Positions 1 through 11,317 are shown, numbered from the stretch's first letter. The stretch: 64,000 nt of DNA from Adiantum capillus-veneris (GCA_014529385.2 CM043954.1:95123247-95187246); one strand, 5' to 3'. The notes: generated by a model not told the origin, from the sequence alone. Numbers and translations are program-made.

Positions 1-900
1 TCAAGGCTGAACAGGGAGCCACCCTCCCAAATCAAGAAGGAGCGCAAGCATCCTACAAGTTGCCACAAGGAAATCACGTGCTGCCACAAGGCAAGTTCCC
101 ACCCACAAAGGACCAACGAACCAACCATCCAGAGAGCACTATTAGTCGCAAGAAGGGGGGAGCCGAAGCCCCATCACCGGCCGCACACGAGCCACCACAC
201 ATCGCACAACAAGGCCAGAACAAAGATGATCCTCTGAGCCAACCGTCACCATAGATTCCAACTAAGCTCAACCAAAGTGCAGACTAGTCATGCAAACGGG
301 CCATGAAAATCCACGAGCTTCACGGAATCCATACGATGCCACGGATCGACGATGTTGTCACCACTATGAGACCCTCCAATGAATAGCAAAGGAGCTTCCC
401 CCACAAGCGTAGGCTGACCAAGAAACAAAGGTGCCACGAAAAGCCCCAGTTGCCACAACATGGCCACTCACTCACGAACAGGCTATCAAATAGAAGAACT
501 CCAAGGCTAGACGAGCAGGGTTTCCCCGGCACAGAGAGGTGTCGCCGCCAGACCCCTGAGCACAAAAATAGAGGGGAGAAGAAGCCGAACTTGAGGAGGC
601 ACATAATGGCAGAGAGCCCCTCCCAGGGCATCCCCCATTCCTCTACGAAGCAGATATGCCCCTCAAGGTGGTGAAGTTTCCATGTTCAACTTCCCCAAGT
701 ACTCCACACCTACCACCATCCCCTGCAATGCCTTCCCGAACCCCCCCCCCCCCCCCTAATCATGGAGAGCTCACAAAGCTGACATAGTAGGGCGAGTGCT
801 GTAAGATTCGTCTAAAGTGGATGCCACCATGAGCGGGCCATGTCGTGGATGGACGTGGAGAGAAGGTGAAAGAGAGAGAGAGGAGCTTTGACACAAAAGG
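1..900. other. Unassigned GC-richer stretch, no gene recognised
   Basis: No open frame here resembles a known family. The segment is richer in G and C than most of the window and repeats the word TGCCACAA (near 60, 81 and 450). A run of 16 C lies at 741-756. It may be the remnant of an old element or a spacer. I see no promoter, RNA gene or domain in it. Confidence 0.4.
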
Positions 901-1015
901 TAGAACAAAATTATAACGCTATGAGAGATTTGTATCAAAGCCTTTTACATATATATATATATAGGGTGATTTTTCCATGCAAACTCTACCTACACTGGAA
1001 CTATATTTGCATGCT

Positions 1016-1062
1016 ATTAGGGTATGTTCCCATGCGCACAAAAGGGCTTGAAAATCCAACAA
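1016..1062 (+). repeat. 47-bp dispersed direct repeat, copy 1
   Basis: This 47-bp stretch, starting ATTAGGGTATGTTCCCA, recurs with a few substitutions at 2,144-2,190 in the same orientation, 1,128 bp away. The flanks differ, so the similarity ends sharply on both sides. It could be a small mobile sequence or the ends of a lost element. No terminal inverted repeats were seen. Confidence 0.7.
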
Positions 1063-2143
1063 TCCCCCCCTCAAGCCCGAACTAGATTTACCCCTCTCAT
1101 GATACCTCGGGTTTTTTGGTGTACTCGTCAACCGTGAGTTTTAGGTTCTCATGAGAAATGGTTTACAAAAATGAGGACCTGAACAAAAATGATATTTTTG
1201 GGAGGTCTTACCACTTTGTATGTGTGACAGTGTCTATAACCCGTACAAATTTTTGTCATGGCAGTATTTGACAACTTGTAAGCTAAAACAAGGCTTTTGG
1301 AAGATAATTGTGGTTGTGTTGACAATAGACAGACAAAACAAATATATGATACTGAACAAGGAAAAATAGCTTTTTGAACTCTGTGATGATGTACCGAGTG
1401 CTCGAAGCAAACGGTTTGCACAATGATTGTGTGTCTCCCAACGATTGGCGACCCATGTATCTTCTTGCTTCATCTGGTTTCTTTGCCAATTTGACATTTG
1501 GGCTCTTAAGCCTCTCTCGCATGTGTTTGTAGCATGTTGCAAGCATTGTTGTATTGGAGGCATCAAACCATGGATAAGTTCGTTTTAAAACTCTCAAGGA
1601 GGACGGTCAAGAGCACCACAACTTTGCCGATCTCAAGCTCTTGATGCTACGATTTATTTTTACCTTCGTGGGTGTCACTCACAAGGGACCCTGTGGCTAG
1701 CATCCTTTTGAAATGCTAGCAAAACTACCAAGAAGTTTGACCCAAAAATTATGTTGGATTGCAATATAAAAGGCCAACTTACAGTAGCATTTTGAGAATG
1801 CTTCTCTGAAAGCTTTGCTATTGTTGCGCTATTGCCACCGCTTCAACACGCCTCCAATACCGACAACATAATGAAATTGTGCATAGAACAGTTACCGACA
1901 ACAACCACAAAGGACGATGTTTTGAGAGGTTGTCCCAAACCACCTGCGTGAGATTTTTTGCCACTTAGAAGACTACAACAAAAGATGGCTTTCCGATATA
2001 TTGTCACAATCACTAGGGCTCGCTAAGGACTATTGTTAGGGTTTTCCTCTGCTGCTGCAACTACCTATAAAGGAGATGGCATTTTGATATGCCCCACCTT
2101 GGCTCATATACCACTTGAAAGGGTGTGGGCTATGGTGGATGCC
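1063..2143. other. Unassigned sequence with short decayed frames
   Basis: Between the two 47-bp repeats there are only short overlapping frames on the minus strand (about 1,234-1,597, up to 110 codons). Their translation matches nothing I recognise, and the neighbouring frames are equally open, so coding is not supported. No structure beyond this was seen. Confidence 0.3.
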
Positions 2144-2190
2144 ATTAGGGTATGTTCCCACGGGCACCAAAGGTCTTGAAAACCCAACAA
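2144..2190 (+). repeat. 47-bp dispersed direct repeat, copy 2
   Basis: Second copy of the repeat at 1,016-1,062, same orientation, with substitutions such as GGGCACC for GCGCACA in the middle. It is followed at once by an imperfect tandem duplication starting near 2,216. Confidence 0.7.
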
Positions 2191-2215
2191 GTGCTAGGGT
2201 TCTCTCGCTACCCAA

Positions 2216-2400
2216 AGCACTTACCAATCTTAAGAGAAGCACTCTTTGTCTCTCGTACAATTCATATGTGAGTGTTTTAACCTCTCTTAAAGGCTAAAAC
2301 TCTCACTCACAAATTACAAGAGAGGCAAAGCACTTACAATAATAAGAGATACACTCTTTGCCTCTCTTACAATTCATATGTGAATGCTTTAACCTCAAAG
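2216..2400 (+). repeat. Imperfect tandem duplication, about 110-bp spacing
   Basis: A block beginning AGCACTTAC and ending in GTTTTAACCTC or CTTTAACCTC occurs near 2,216-2,283 and again near 2,326-2,396. Both copies contain CTCTTTG followed by TACAATTCATATGTGA. Several substitutions separate them, so the duplication is not recent. Confidence 0.65.
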
Positions 2401-2407
2401 AGAATCT

Positions 2408-2466
2408 CCCCCCCCCCCCCCCCCCCCCCCAAAACACACACACACACATGTGTGTGTGTGTGTGTC
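2408..2466. repeat. C-run followed by (CA)n(TG)n palindrome
   Basis: A run of 23 C (2,408-2,430) is followed by a CA tract (about 2,433-2,448) and directly by a TG tract (about 2,449-2,465). CA followed by TG is self-complementary, so this can fold into a hairpin or cruciform. Such loci are unstable in replication and often mis-assembled. Confidence 0.85.
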
Positions 2467-2533
2467 TCCATCCATGTACAAAGCAGGTTGTAGTTTTCAA
2501 GTAGCTAAAATACAACAAAGCTACAGCAGCAAT

Positions 2534-2620
2534 GTGTTGAGCTTCATAAAACAATATTTTGTGCAACGTGTTGAGCTAGAGTAGCAAGTGTTGAGCTTAA
2601 TAAAACAATACTTTGTGCAA
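2534..2620 (+). repeat. Tandem direct repeat, period 54 bp
   Basis: A 33-bp word starting GTGTTGAGCTT and ending TTTGTGCAA occurs at 2,534-2,566 and 2,588-2,620 with two substitutions. A third partial start (GTGTTGAGCTA) lies near 2,569. This is a local minisatellite-like duplication with no coding signal. Confidence 0.75.
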
Positions 2621-2846
2621 TCATTCAACCTTGTGCGAGCTTTAGTCCAAAAAGGGCGGTGGTGTTCGGGGAAAAGTGTGTCTCAGCTTCGCCTTGAGCT
2701 GGTTGCTAAATCAAAACAACTACTTGAATGGAGGGAGATAAGGGGAAAAAAAACCTTTTGGACAAGAAATTATTTTGAGCCCATGCACAAAACGTGACTA
2801 GTGCTTTATTGGCTCCATGTTCTGAAAGCAATTCTTTTGTCCATAT

Positions 2847-3227
2847 ATGCACCTTGATTTAGAAAAAGTCTACGTGTTATATTATTTTAAACACCCCAAA
2901 AAAAAATACATGTCCGACCCTGCCCATATAAGGGTTCCCTTATATGAACCCTTCCAGCATAAGTTCTATTGTGTAGTGTTTTCTACAACTTATGATTGTC
3001 TAGTGTTTTCAATAGTTTGTGCACATCGTTGCGCATGCCTTCAATATTTTAAGAAAGACTTGACTTATTGTGAGTCATTCGATCATATGGTCATTGGTCA
3101 CATATTTAAGGCAACTATATTCAAAGATTCTATTGTTATTATCACAAACATGACAAGTGTGCTTATGGCTTATACAATAATTTCATGTGGAGCTGGATTG
3201 TATCATTATATTCTCAACACTAAGTAA
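2847..3227 (+). other. Unrecognised open frame, 126 codons, doubtful
   Basis: An open frame of 126 codons runs here. Its product is rich in Cys, Ile and Tyr and matches no family I know. There is no recognisable promoter, splice structure or domain, and its 3' end overlaps the SINE candidate. Given the AT-rich context it may be open by chance. It is listed only because no other feature explains the stretch. Confidence 0.12.
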
Positions 3228-3412
3228 CACGAGATCCTTAAGACCCCAGGTTGATGGGATCAACGGTTGTTGTTCCCCACGGGAATCTCGAAGCGGATGG
3301 ACAATCCAACCAAAATGGGCACCCGCCTTACGGCCACACGATTTGAGCCCGGCACCTCACATTTGCAAGGCCGATGGCAAAACCACCTCATTCGCATGTA
3401 TCATGTGACATG
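3222..3412 (-). mobile_element. tRNA-derived SINE candidate
   Basis: Read on the minus strand, the stretch contains GGTGGTTTTGCCATCGG, then CTTGCAAAT, then GGGCTCAAATCG. The order and spacing (about 45 bp) match a tRNA-like head: a decayed A box, an anticodon-stem-like part and a B box close to GGTTCGANTCC. A tRNA-unrelated body follows to about 3,222. Pol III boxes of this kind mark plant SINEs. No clear poly-A tail or target duplication was found, so the boundaries are approximate. A decayed tRNA pseudogene is the alternative. Confidence 0.42.
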
Positions 3413-4103
3413 GGTGGCAAGCATAACATTTATAACTAAATTTGGATGTCAACCTTCCATTGTCCTTGTTTACTTTTCGTTGATCGAACAGTGGCGTGCA
3501 TGTCGTGATTCTCGCCTGCAATTCCCCGCAGTTGATCCCATGGTGGAGGCTTCATTGAAGGACGCGTGTTACTTAGTGTTGAAGCTATGCCTACGATCTC
3601 TAAATAAAATTACATATATTAGGTAGTTTCAACGCTTTAAATACATGTTTCAACGCTTTAAATAAACTTACACAATATTAGGTAGTTTCAATGCTTTAAA
3701 TACATGTTTTGATTAAATTCTTTTGATCCATATCTAGGGTGCATGCAGAGTGCGTCCATGTGTTGCACAATTAGGACAAGAACTCTCCATATTATTACTT
3801 CTTAAACTCTCTATAATGGTCAAGTTATTGTTCTATTTTCTAGGGTTGAAGAGGGTCAAGAGGGTAAAGGCTCTGGCAAGGGAATCCATGACACCAAGGG
3901 CTCCTAGGGCCTTGAAAGGAAAATCACCCATCCACCCCCCGCTCCATTAAAAAGAGGGAATGTTGGCGTTCCTCTCCACAATCCCTTTGAAGTGCTTCAG
4001 GGTAAGAAGTCCTTTGGTCTTGAGAGGCCTCTGGATTCTTGTGGGACCAGTGTGGCGAGAATAGGGCAAGCATCGGATGTAAAAGGATTCCTCCTCCTTT
4101 CCC
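3413..4103. other. Unassigned stretch with a 59-bp spaced repeat
   Basis: No gene is supported. A word beginning ATTAGGTAGTTTCAA and ending ATACATGTTT occurs at 3,618-3,650 and again at 3,677-3,709. The 3' part (from about 3,850) may be the 5' leader of the LINE that follows, but no boundary is visible. Confidence 0.4.
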
Positions 4104-4357
4104 CATGAATTCCACACTTCAAATGTTGTCGTCGAATGTAAAGGGCTTAAGAACAAAAGAGAAGCAAGGAAAGCTTCGGCAATGCATGAAGAGGAGAAAA
4201 GATATTAACTTCTGGTGTCTGCAGGAACACCATGAATTCCGCACTTCAAATGCTGTCATGGAATGTGAAGGGCTTAAGAGCGATAGAGAAGCAAAGAAAG
4301 CTTTGGCAATGCATAAAGAGGAGAAAAGATATTAATTGCTGGTGTCTGTAGGAACAC
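4104..4357 (+). repeat. 127-bp tandem duplication inside the LINE endonuclease
   Basis: Units 4,104-4,230 and 4,231-4,357 each start CATGAATTCC and end GGAACAC. They share the NVKGL and CLQEHH codons and differ at scattered sites. Because 127 is not a multiple of 3, the second unit is read in another frame. Confidence 0.9.
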
Positions 4358-5111
4358 CACCTTGATGCATCACTTCCAAGAAAGCAATCACTTCATTGAA
4401 CTTCCGTTCTTCTACGACACCACACCTGATGGTTTTAGTGGACCGATGACAAGATTTCATAGGGATCTAGAGCGAAAACTAGTGTATCAACACCTGTCCG
4501 GGAGGGCTCTTGCGGAGTCTCTTAGGATTTATAACAACTTGCTTCCTATTGTCAACATCCACGCTTCTAATGATTCTAAAGGCAGGTTGATGTTATGGAA
4601 TGACCTCTCACAAATTCAAATAGAAGGGGATTTTTCTTGATGAGAGACTTTAATATGGTATGTTCCAGACAAGATAGGCAGGCCCTTCAAGCATTTTGGC
4701 AGGGGTGAGCGTTAGAATTGAGCCTCCCTAGAACATAAATGGAACTTGGTAGATGCCTGGAAGTGTGGCCCTTCGAAGGATGATGCGGGGTACACTTACC
4801 ATTGTCTCCAATCCTCTTAGTCTGCCTCAAGATTGGACAAGCTTTATTTCTCTCATAGCAAAGATTGGGTGCCTTCTTTGTTGCATATGCAAGTCCTTGT
4901 GAATGAAAGTCTCTCAGATCACTTTACTCTTCTTGGTACCTTGGAATTTACTTTTGAAGAATTACACCAGCCAAAAGGTGCCAAGAAACTTCTCATCACC
5001 TACCCAAATCTATTAAAAATTGCTCACTTTAAGGCGACGCTGTCTCGAGCCATGGAAGAATTGAAACAGGAAAATCATCAAGGAAAGAACAGACTCATGG
5101 AAAAGATTTAA
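4104..5111 (+). pseudogene. LINE AP endonuclease domain, frameshifted
   Basis: This part would nick target DNA to start target-primed reverse transcription. The N-terminal motif is visible as SSNVKGLR followed by CLQEHH; in the family this is the WNVRGL...QETK type start. Further on, across several frames, come RDFNMV (family GDFN) near 4,640, a DKLYFS motif near 4,835, and LSDHFTLLG (family SDHxP) near 4,915. The first 127 bp are duplicated in tandem, which puts the second copy out of frame. Stops occur throughout. Identification as an endonuclease is firm; activity is not expected. Confidence 0.82.
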
Positions 5112-5551
5112 TAAAAAAATCCAAACTGCAATTAAGAGAGTTGGATCTATGCTCAAAAAGGCTAACAACCATGCAATTTCAATCTCTAAATCTAGATATG
5201 ATGGGCTAGGCATAAAGAGAATGCAAGGCAAGGCCTCTGACCTAGAACACATGGAATGGTTGAAGATCAAGTAGTCCTTGCATGAAAGGGAACTCGAGGA
5301 GACTAACCTTTCTAGAATTCATGCCAAGGAGAGGAGCATGAATACTAAGGAGGCCAACAAAAACAATCTGCTCAGAACGATCAAGGAAAGAAAACGACAG
5401 GGATCAACAACCAAGGAGTTCAGCACAACAACCCTAATCAGATGGGCAAAGTGATGCTAGATCATCTCAGCCAAATCATTGGAAAGGAAGACTCTCCCTC
5501 TCCCATAATCAGAGAAGCTAGGGCTAAATTTTTTACATCCACCCAACATTA

Positions 5552-6874
5552 GTGGACTCAAACCGAGAAAACTACCTAGAAAGGCCCTTTACCCTGTATG
5601 AGTGTTGGTTGACACTCAAAAAGTTGAGCAAAGAAAAATTTACAGGATGGGATGGGATCAGGACCGAGTTTTGTCAAGAGTTTTGGAAAGTTTTGGGTCC
5701 ATCCTTTTTGCTTATGGTCAACAGAGCCTTTTCTAAAGGCACACTTGAATCAAGTCTGAAGAAAGGATTAATCAAGCTCATCCCCAAGCAATTAGCATGA
5801 TCTCAACTCAAACAGTGGAGACCAATCACACTTATGACAGTGGTATACAAGGTGTTGGCTAAACTCATCGCTAAAAGAATGGCCCTTGTGTAAGCATATG
5901 TCATCTCTACCCACCAACATGGATTTTTAAAAGGAAGATCATTCATGATAATGTCTTGGCGGCCATGATAGGTATGGAATATGCCAAGTTCAAGAAACAG
6001 GAATGCATCTTACTGCAATTGGACATTGATAAAGCCTATGATAGGATAACCTGGTCATTTGTGCAAGAAACATTACAGACTTTGGGGTTCGGTCCATGAA
6101 TATGTAAAGCAGTAAGTACTCTTGGGGAAGAAAGATCCTCTAAGCTTCTCTTCAATTCAAGAATATTTGGAGACTTTGATGTCAAGAGATCCATTCTTCA
6201 AGGATGCCCCTTAACACTGCTTTGGTTCACCGTTTGCACCCACCCTCTTATTGCTATGTTGGAACAATCAGCGGCAAGAGGGGAGATGAAAGGGATTCAA
6301 ATCCAGAATGATAAGCAACGTCCTATTAATATGTTTGTTGATGACTCTTTATTAATCTTCTTCCAAGCAAAAAGAAATAATGATAGAAGAAGATATTTTT
6401 GATCCCTCAGGATGGATTGGAAAGGTTTCTAAGAAAGGTAACATCTTTCGACACATAGAGGTTCCCATTGGGGACATAATTACACACAAGACAGCTTTTG
6501 ATTGGGTTCAAGATAAAATTAAGAAGAAAATAAAGTGTTGGGAATTCATTTTGACTCATTTCCACTGCAGAGTTTCAACAATTAATACCTTCTTCATCCT
6601 GTCTATAACCTTCAGATCACCATTCTTACAATTATCCCAAAAAAAATGGAACTCCTTTTTGAAGCCAATCAAGGAATTTTTGTGGAGAAATAAATTGAGT
6701 GCAAGAAGATTGTGGCAATGGGAAAAATGGGAGGCTATTCCTAATCCAAAAGCTCAAGGTGGATTGGGAATCCTTGACCGTGTCACTCATGATCTGAGGC
6801 TTTATGTGCTAAATTGTTTTGAACCCTTTCCAGTTCTGAAGAGAGCTGGGCCTATATGGAGAGGGAAATGGTAA
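5552..6874 (+). pseudogene. LINE reverse transcriptase and thumb region, frameshifted
   Basis: Finger motifs appear as TGWDGIRTEF and KLIPKQ near 5,640-5,795, followed by QWRPITL near 5,815. Palm motif A is LQLDIDKAYDR near 6,015 and the catalytic motif C is FVDDSLLI near 6,330 (family F/YADD). LQGCPL near 6,195 is motif B with changes. The C-terminal part, ending in a WRNKL...NPKAQGGLGI stretch (about 6,690-6,770), is the usual L1 tail. At least four frame breaks separate these pieces. It would copy element RNA at the nicked target; this copy is dead. Confidence 0.88.
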
Positions 6875-7447
6875 TGGAATCCAGCGTGAGGTCTAAAGGT
6901 GGCTCATGGTCCAACCTCAACATAAACAATAGACTTCTTCCCCCCTGCAATGTAAGGTCTCAAGTTTTACTGGGAAATTTATTGAAAAACGTTGTAAAGA
7001 TGTTGATGCACTCATGTGGAAGGATGAGACCACGTATTGGAAGGGTACATCTCTCCTTAGGGCCCTATTGTGGAAGACATGGGCCTTAATAACCATTGGA
7101 TTGAAATAGCTAGGAGTCTTAATAATAAAGGATTTGTCACTTTGGATTCTTTTTGGCACTATCAAAAAGGGAACTGGCAATCCTTGGAGCATCTTAAGCT
7201 ATGTTGCAATCTCTCACTCCAAGAGGAGATCCTCATCGGTAGACTACTTGGAAAACTCTCCCACATAACCCTTCCTCCCTGCTCCACTCCACTGGACTAG
7301 AAAGCTTGGAAGTGGCATGGAGAAAGACATTTCTGCTCGCCCAAAACTAAATCGATATATGAAAAGTTATGCTCTTCAGAGGCTTAGATCCAACACCTCA
7401 ATACGATCTGGTATAAAAACGGGTTGCAAGCAAATGGGCTCAAGTAG

Positions 7448-7800
7448 TTGGAAACTTATGGAAAGCCAAATATGAAGAGAGAGACAAAATTTTCCTTTGG
7501 AAGATTATTTTTGGATTTGTGCCAACTAGAGATAAGGCCAAATCAACAGGGCTCATCAATGGAACTTGTGCCAAATGCAAGCACCCAAATGAAACCCTCA
7601 TGCACTTATTATGGGGATGTCCTAAATCAGAAACTTCACTGGCACTGTTTGCAGGTGGGTGTTCATACATTTGGAAACTTGTTATGGGCTCTAGATGCAT
7701 TGACAATGAGGATCTATTGACTGAAATTTTCATAGTAAGAGCTACAGTATTGAGGTCAGTATGACAATCTAGAAATGCTCTACTTTTTCAAAAGAAGTGT
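7448..7800 (+). pseudogene. LINE C-terminal zinc-binding (zf-RVT) remnant
   Basis: The segment FLWKIIFGFVPTRDKA (shared across two frames) leads to CAKCKHPNETLMHLLWGC, the Cys-x2-Cys...His-x4-Cys motif found at the C-terminus of plant LINE ORF2 proteins. It lies where expected after the thumb region. Its end near 7,790 reads RNALLFQKK, typical of the last part of these proteins, just before CACTA sequence begins. Confidence 0.8.
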
Positions 7801-7813
7801 GAGCCTCTGAACC

Positions 7814-8953
7814 ACAATCTACAAACTTGCGAAGTTGGTGCAATGGATCTCCCAGAAGGAGATTGATGTAGGTTCCATACCATCTATCAAACTAAACGCT
7901 ATGGAGGTTGTTTTCATGTTTGAGAAACACTTTCCTACTACCATGCTAACCATTCAAGTGCATCTTCTTGTTTACGTAGTTGATGAGGTGGAAATAGCAA
8001 GCATAGTGCATTTGAGATGAATGTTCTTTTAGAACTTTTTGTGAAAATGCTCAAGGGACATGTGCATCAAAAGGAACGCCCAGAGGGTAGCATGACAGAG
8101 GGTTGGTTGGTTTCAGAGTCCCTTGTTTACATTCGAGAGTGGCTCTCTGGAGTTGATCCTATTCGAGATACGCTTTGGCGAACCATAGATGATGGCACAT
8201 ATGATGTGCAATCTCTGTGCTGAAAAGAAAATGACGAAATATCTAGAGGCTAATATCAATCAATTTTGCATGCTTCACAATATAGTGATGTAAAAGTGGA
8301 TTTTATAGTACTAGGATGGAAAGCAAGAAGGACAAAGGACAAAAATCGAGTGGAGACGGGGAAGACGACCATCGATGCATTATCCGGCGAGTCTTGAGAG
8401 CCTACCAACATTCATGAGATTAAGATGGTTGCACAACCAATTGAAAAGCACACAACAGCGTGGCGAGCAGGTGATTGAGGAGGAGTGGGAGTACTCACGG
8501 GGTTGTAGTCCCAAGGTATGTTTTCAATGTTCAACTCGTGGCTTTATAGATGTTTGGATGGCCACACATAATTGTTGTTGGTTGTAGTATAAATCATACG
8601 TGGCAACATGGTGTAAAGGTCGATATTTCAGGGTAGAACGGATACTTTAGAGAAATGGTGGTATGGAAACACTCATGTAAGTTGTGTGGATCTTGCAGGT
8701 GGTATTCTATCCTACAAAGCCTGCGCCAAACTAGGGGTATGTCATAGAGGCAACCCCTCGGAGTGCACGCATGTATGAGGGATACAATTTGCCAATCACC
8801 TTGGCATATGTGGAGGAGATCGGAGAGGCAGCTGATTCAAAAGCGACTGATGTGGTTCCATACGAGCTTGGCGCTGCTACTCTCTATGGGATGCATACGG
8901 AGGACCTACAAAATGAAAAAGAGGACATTTGCTTAGATGAGAGCTCTATATAG
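7814..8953 (+). pseudogene. CACTA-A TNP2-type transposase, C-terminal half
   Basis: The frame starting near 7,814 reads FEKHFPTTMLTIQVHLLVYVVDEVE followed, after a frame change, by a KTLKGHVHQKERPEGSM-like stretch; this is the DUF4218 domain of plant CACTA transposases. Further on come WLHNQLKSTQQ and FIDVWMATHNCC (8,375-8,587), matching CACTA-B and CACTA-C, and an acidic tail (8,771-8,953). The protein would bind element ends and cut them; here the catalytic Transposase_21 part is absent and several stops are present. Copia sequence begins about 120 bp later. Confidence 0.8.
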
Positions 8954-9072
8954 ACATAGGGAGTTATGCTGAGTTATGCGAAGATGAGAGAGAGACCTCT
9001 TCAAGCCATAGACATTGTATCTGAGAAATTTTTCTCCCTTTTGTCATATATATTGTATTCATGTGGAGTGTT

Positions 9073-9297
9073 TTCTACCATATACATGTGGTAGTGATGT
9101 GTATGAACACACTTAGGACCGCCGGGGCATTTTTTCCTCACTAGGAGGATTTTTCCCGTGCATTGTATATACGCCCATCATTCTAGGGCTATCTATCTTT
9201 CCATTGCACACCAAGTAAAACACTCTCTATTGTGTGTCTTGAGCTTCCTTCATCTTCTCCAAGATGTGTGTGTTTTTCTACAACCCTAGTTCCAACA
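9073..9297 (+). repeat. Copia 5' LTR
   Basis: About 225 bp, aligned with the 3' LTR over its whole length. It ends ...TTCCAACA. Its first three bases are TTC where the 3' LTR has TGT, so the canonical TG start is lost. Both LTRs contain GTATATACGCCCATCATTC, a likely TATA region. Confidence 0.9.
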
Positions 9298-9298
9298 A

Positions 9299-9314
9299 TT
9301 GGTATCAGAGCATG
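9299..9314 (+). promoter_or_regulatory. Primer binding site, initiator Met-tRNA
   Basis: TTGGTATCAGAGCATG lies one base after the 5' LTR. TGGTATCAGAGC is complementary to the 3' end of plant initiator Met-tRNA and is the usual copia primer site. Confidence 0.92.
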
Positions 9315-9635
9315 TTGCATCCTCCCCGGCTTAGTCGCCAGCAACTCCAACACACACCTTCTCACATTCTCCAATTTATGTGAGCTTTGGCGAGCATTCG
9401 CAGGTCAACAAAATTGATTCGGGTAGTTTTTTTATTCGGGCTCATCTCAGCCTCCGTTTCAACTACAGGTAGTACTACGCAGGCTATTTCGTCATTTTGT
9501 GCAGAAATTTTGTCAGTGTTGTTTTCTGCATAATAGGTCCCTTACGATCTTCTATGGCTTTTGCTATATAGCACGTGTTGTCCCCTTTCTTTCTCCTCTT
9601 TTCGAGAAATTTTCACATCATGTGCAACATTTATC

Positions 9636-10733
9636 ATGGCTAATAACAACACAAATGTGTTCAAGATGTTTGCTACTGAGGACAGATTGGATGGGGACAA
9701 TTACCCTATGTGGGCTTATATGATGCAACATGTTCTTGTGTCAAAGGGCGTTTGACACATTGTGCAGGGCATTGATGTACGTCCTGGTTCTGAGGATACA
9801 AGGGGTGTTGAGGATGTTGCAAGTCTTGCTACAAGGATTGCTGTTGTTAGAGTTTTTTTCCTACGGCATAACAAGCTTGTTGGGATGTAAAAGATGCGCA
9901 GGCTCATGCATTGATTGCATTGTCTATGAAGGGCACTACTCTCATCACATTCATTCAATAAAATCTGCAAAATAGGCTTGGGATATTCTAGCTGGTCTTT
10001 ATGCAAGTCGCAATAAGGCTAAAATTGCATTGCTGCGTAAGAGCTTGAGTCGAAGATTATGCATGAGGAAGATGATATGGACAATTTTCTTGCTAGTGTC
10101 AAGGATATCAATGAGCAACTTATTTCTGCAGGTGAAGTCATTTCAAATAGTTCTCTGGTGCAGATTGTTCTTGATGTCTTGCCAGATTCTTACTAGACTT
10201 TTTCTAGTACGTGGAGACTTATGACCCAAGGAAATCCTGAAGTTGTCAAGCTTGATGCATTATGCACATTGATGTTGCAAGAGTCACTTTCCAAAAAAAA
10301 GAGGACTAGACAGCATGCAGTTGAGCATGCCTTTATTGCTGCTCAAAGAAAAGGTGGTATCAGTAATGCAGCCACTTCTCATGGTTCTTCTACGAGTGGA
10401 AAACCACATGTTCCTAATGCTTCTGCTGGCAACAACTCATCTAGAAATTCTGGTGATAAGGACAAAAAGAAGATGTGTTTCCATTATTGTAAAGCTAATG
10501 ATCACTTGATCAAGCAGTGTCCTAAGTTGAAGGCCAAAGAGACCAAGAAGAAAGGAGTTGGTTCCACTAGTAATGCTGGTTCCCCTACAAATGCAGCTAT
10601 TGTTGAGTCTTCTGTGAAAGGAGATTGTGATGCTAATGTTGATGCAGAATGGGATTTTAGTGTAGAGTGCACTTATAATCTTGTTGTCCATGATGTATGC
10701 ATGTCAATTGCTGCACACTCATATGTGTGGTAG
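9636..10733 (+). pseudogene. Copia Gag, nucleocapsid-like
   Basis: The start ATG at 9,636 gives MANNNTNVFKMFATEDRLDG, followed by DNYPMWAY, the usual copia Gag opening (x-DGxNYxxW). Stops appear after about 40 codons and the frame recovers near 10,221 for 170 codons. That part ends with a zinc knuckle, CFHYCKANDHLIKQC. Its spacing is Cys-x3-Cys-x4-His-x4-Cys, one residue longer than the canonical Cys-x2-Cys, which may itself be a mutation. The protein would package element RNA. It is broken here. Confidence 0.85.
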
Positions 10734-11096
10734 TTTGACAGTTGTGCTACAAAGCACATTACCTCACATCGTGATTTGTTCACCTCTCTTGAGTATGTCT
10801 TTCATGGGAATTCAGTTACTTGTGCCAACAATGCCTCTTATCTGGTTGAGGGAGTTGGAAAGATTGTGCTTACTGCTACAAATGGTAGTTTTTTCACAGT
10901 TGTTGATGCACTTTATGTACTTGGGATCAAGAAGAATTTTTTGTTTGTATCCACGCTTGCTAGACTTGGTCTTGTAGTCAAATTTGTGGATGACAGATGT
11001 ACAGTACATGATCTCAATTTTGGTGATGAAAATGTTGCATGTGGTATTTTATGTCGTGGGATGTATAAGCTCACTTTGTATAACAAGTGTGGATAG
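10724..11096 (+). pseudogene. Copia protease region
   Basis: At 10,726 the sequence reads VW*FDSCATKHIT. In working copies this is W-x-x-DSGA(S/T)-x-H(I/M), so the catalytic Gly is Cys here and a stop lies three codons earlier. The downstream part (DALYVLGIKKNFLFVSTLARLG) matches the copia protease C-terminal half. A stop at 11,094 ends the frame before integrase. Confidence 0.82.
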
Positions 11097-11317
11097 AGTT
11101 TTGCAAATGCAGTTGTGGATTCAAAGGCTATTTCAAATGCAAAATTTTGGCATGCACGTTTTGGTCATCTGAATTTTGCCAGTTTGCTGCATTTGCAAAA
11201 ATCTGATATGGTTGTTTCTTTGCCGCCTATTGAAGCACCCGTCAAACATGTCTATGACGGTTGTATTTTGGGTAAGATGCAACATTCTAAGTTTCCAAAG
11301 GACGGTTCAGTTAGGGC

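Larger units (their letters stand above)
4104..7815 (+). mobile_element. L1-type LINE (non-LTR retrotransposon), decayed
   Basis: The order of parts is that of a plant L1 ORF2: AP endonuclease (4,104-5,110), reverse transcriptase (5,550-6,380), conserved C-terminal region with a Trp-rich segment (6,500-6,870), and the C-terminal zinc motif (7,500-7,640). Many stops and frameshifts break it, so it cannot move by itself. ORF1 and a poly-A tail were not found. It runs straight into truncated CACTA coding sequence at about 7,814, so one of the two was cut at this junction. Two more scraps of the same family lie at 28,205 and 30,765. Confidence 0.88.

Noticed and set aside
320-631. Minus-strand 103-codon open frame
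   Set aside because: No family match, its opposite strand is equally open, and there is no start or splice context.
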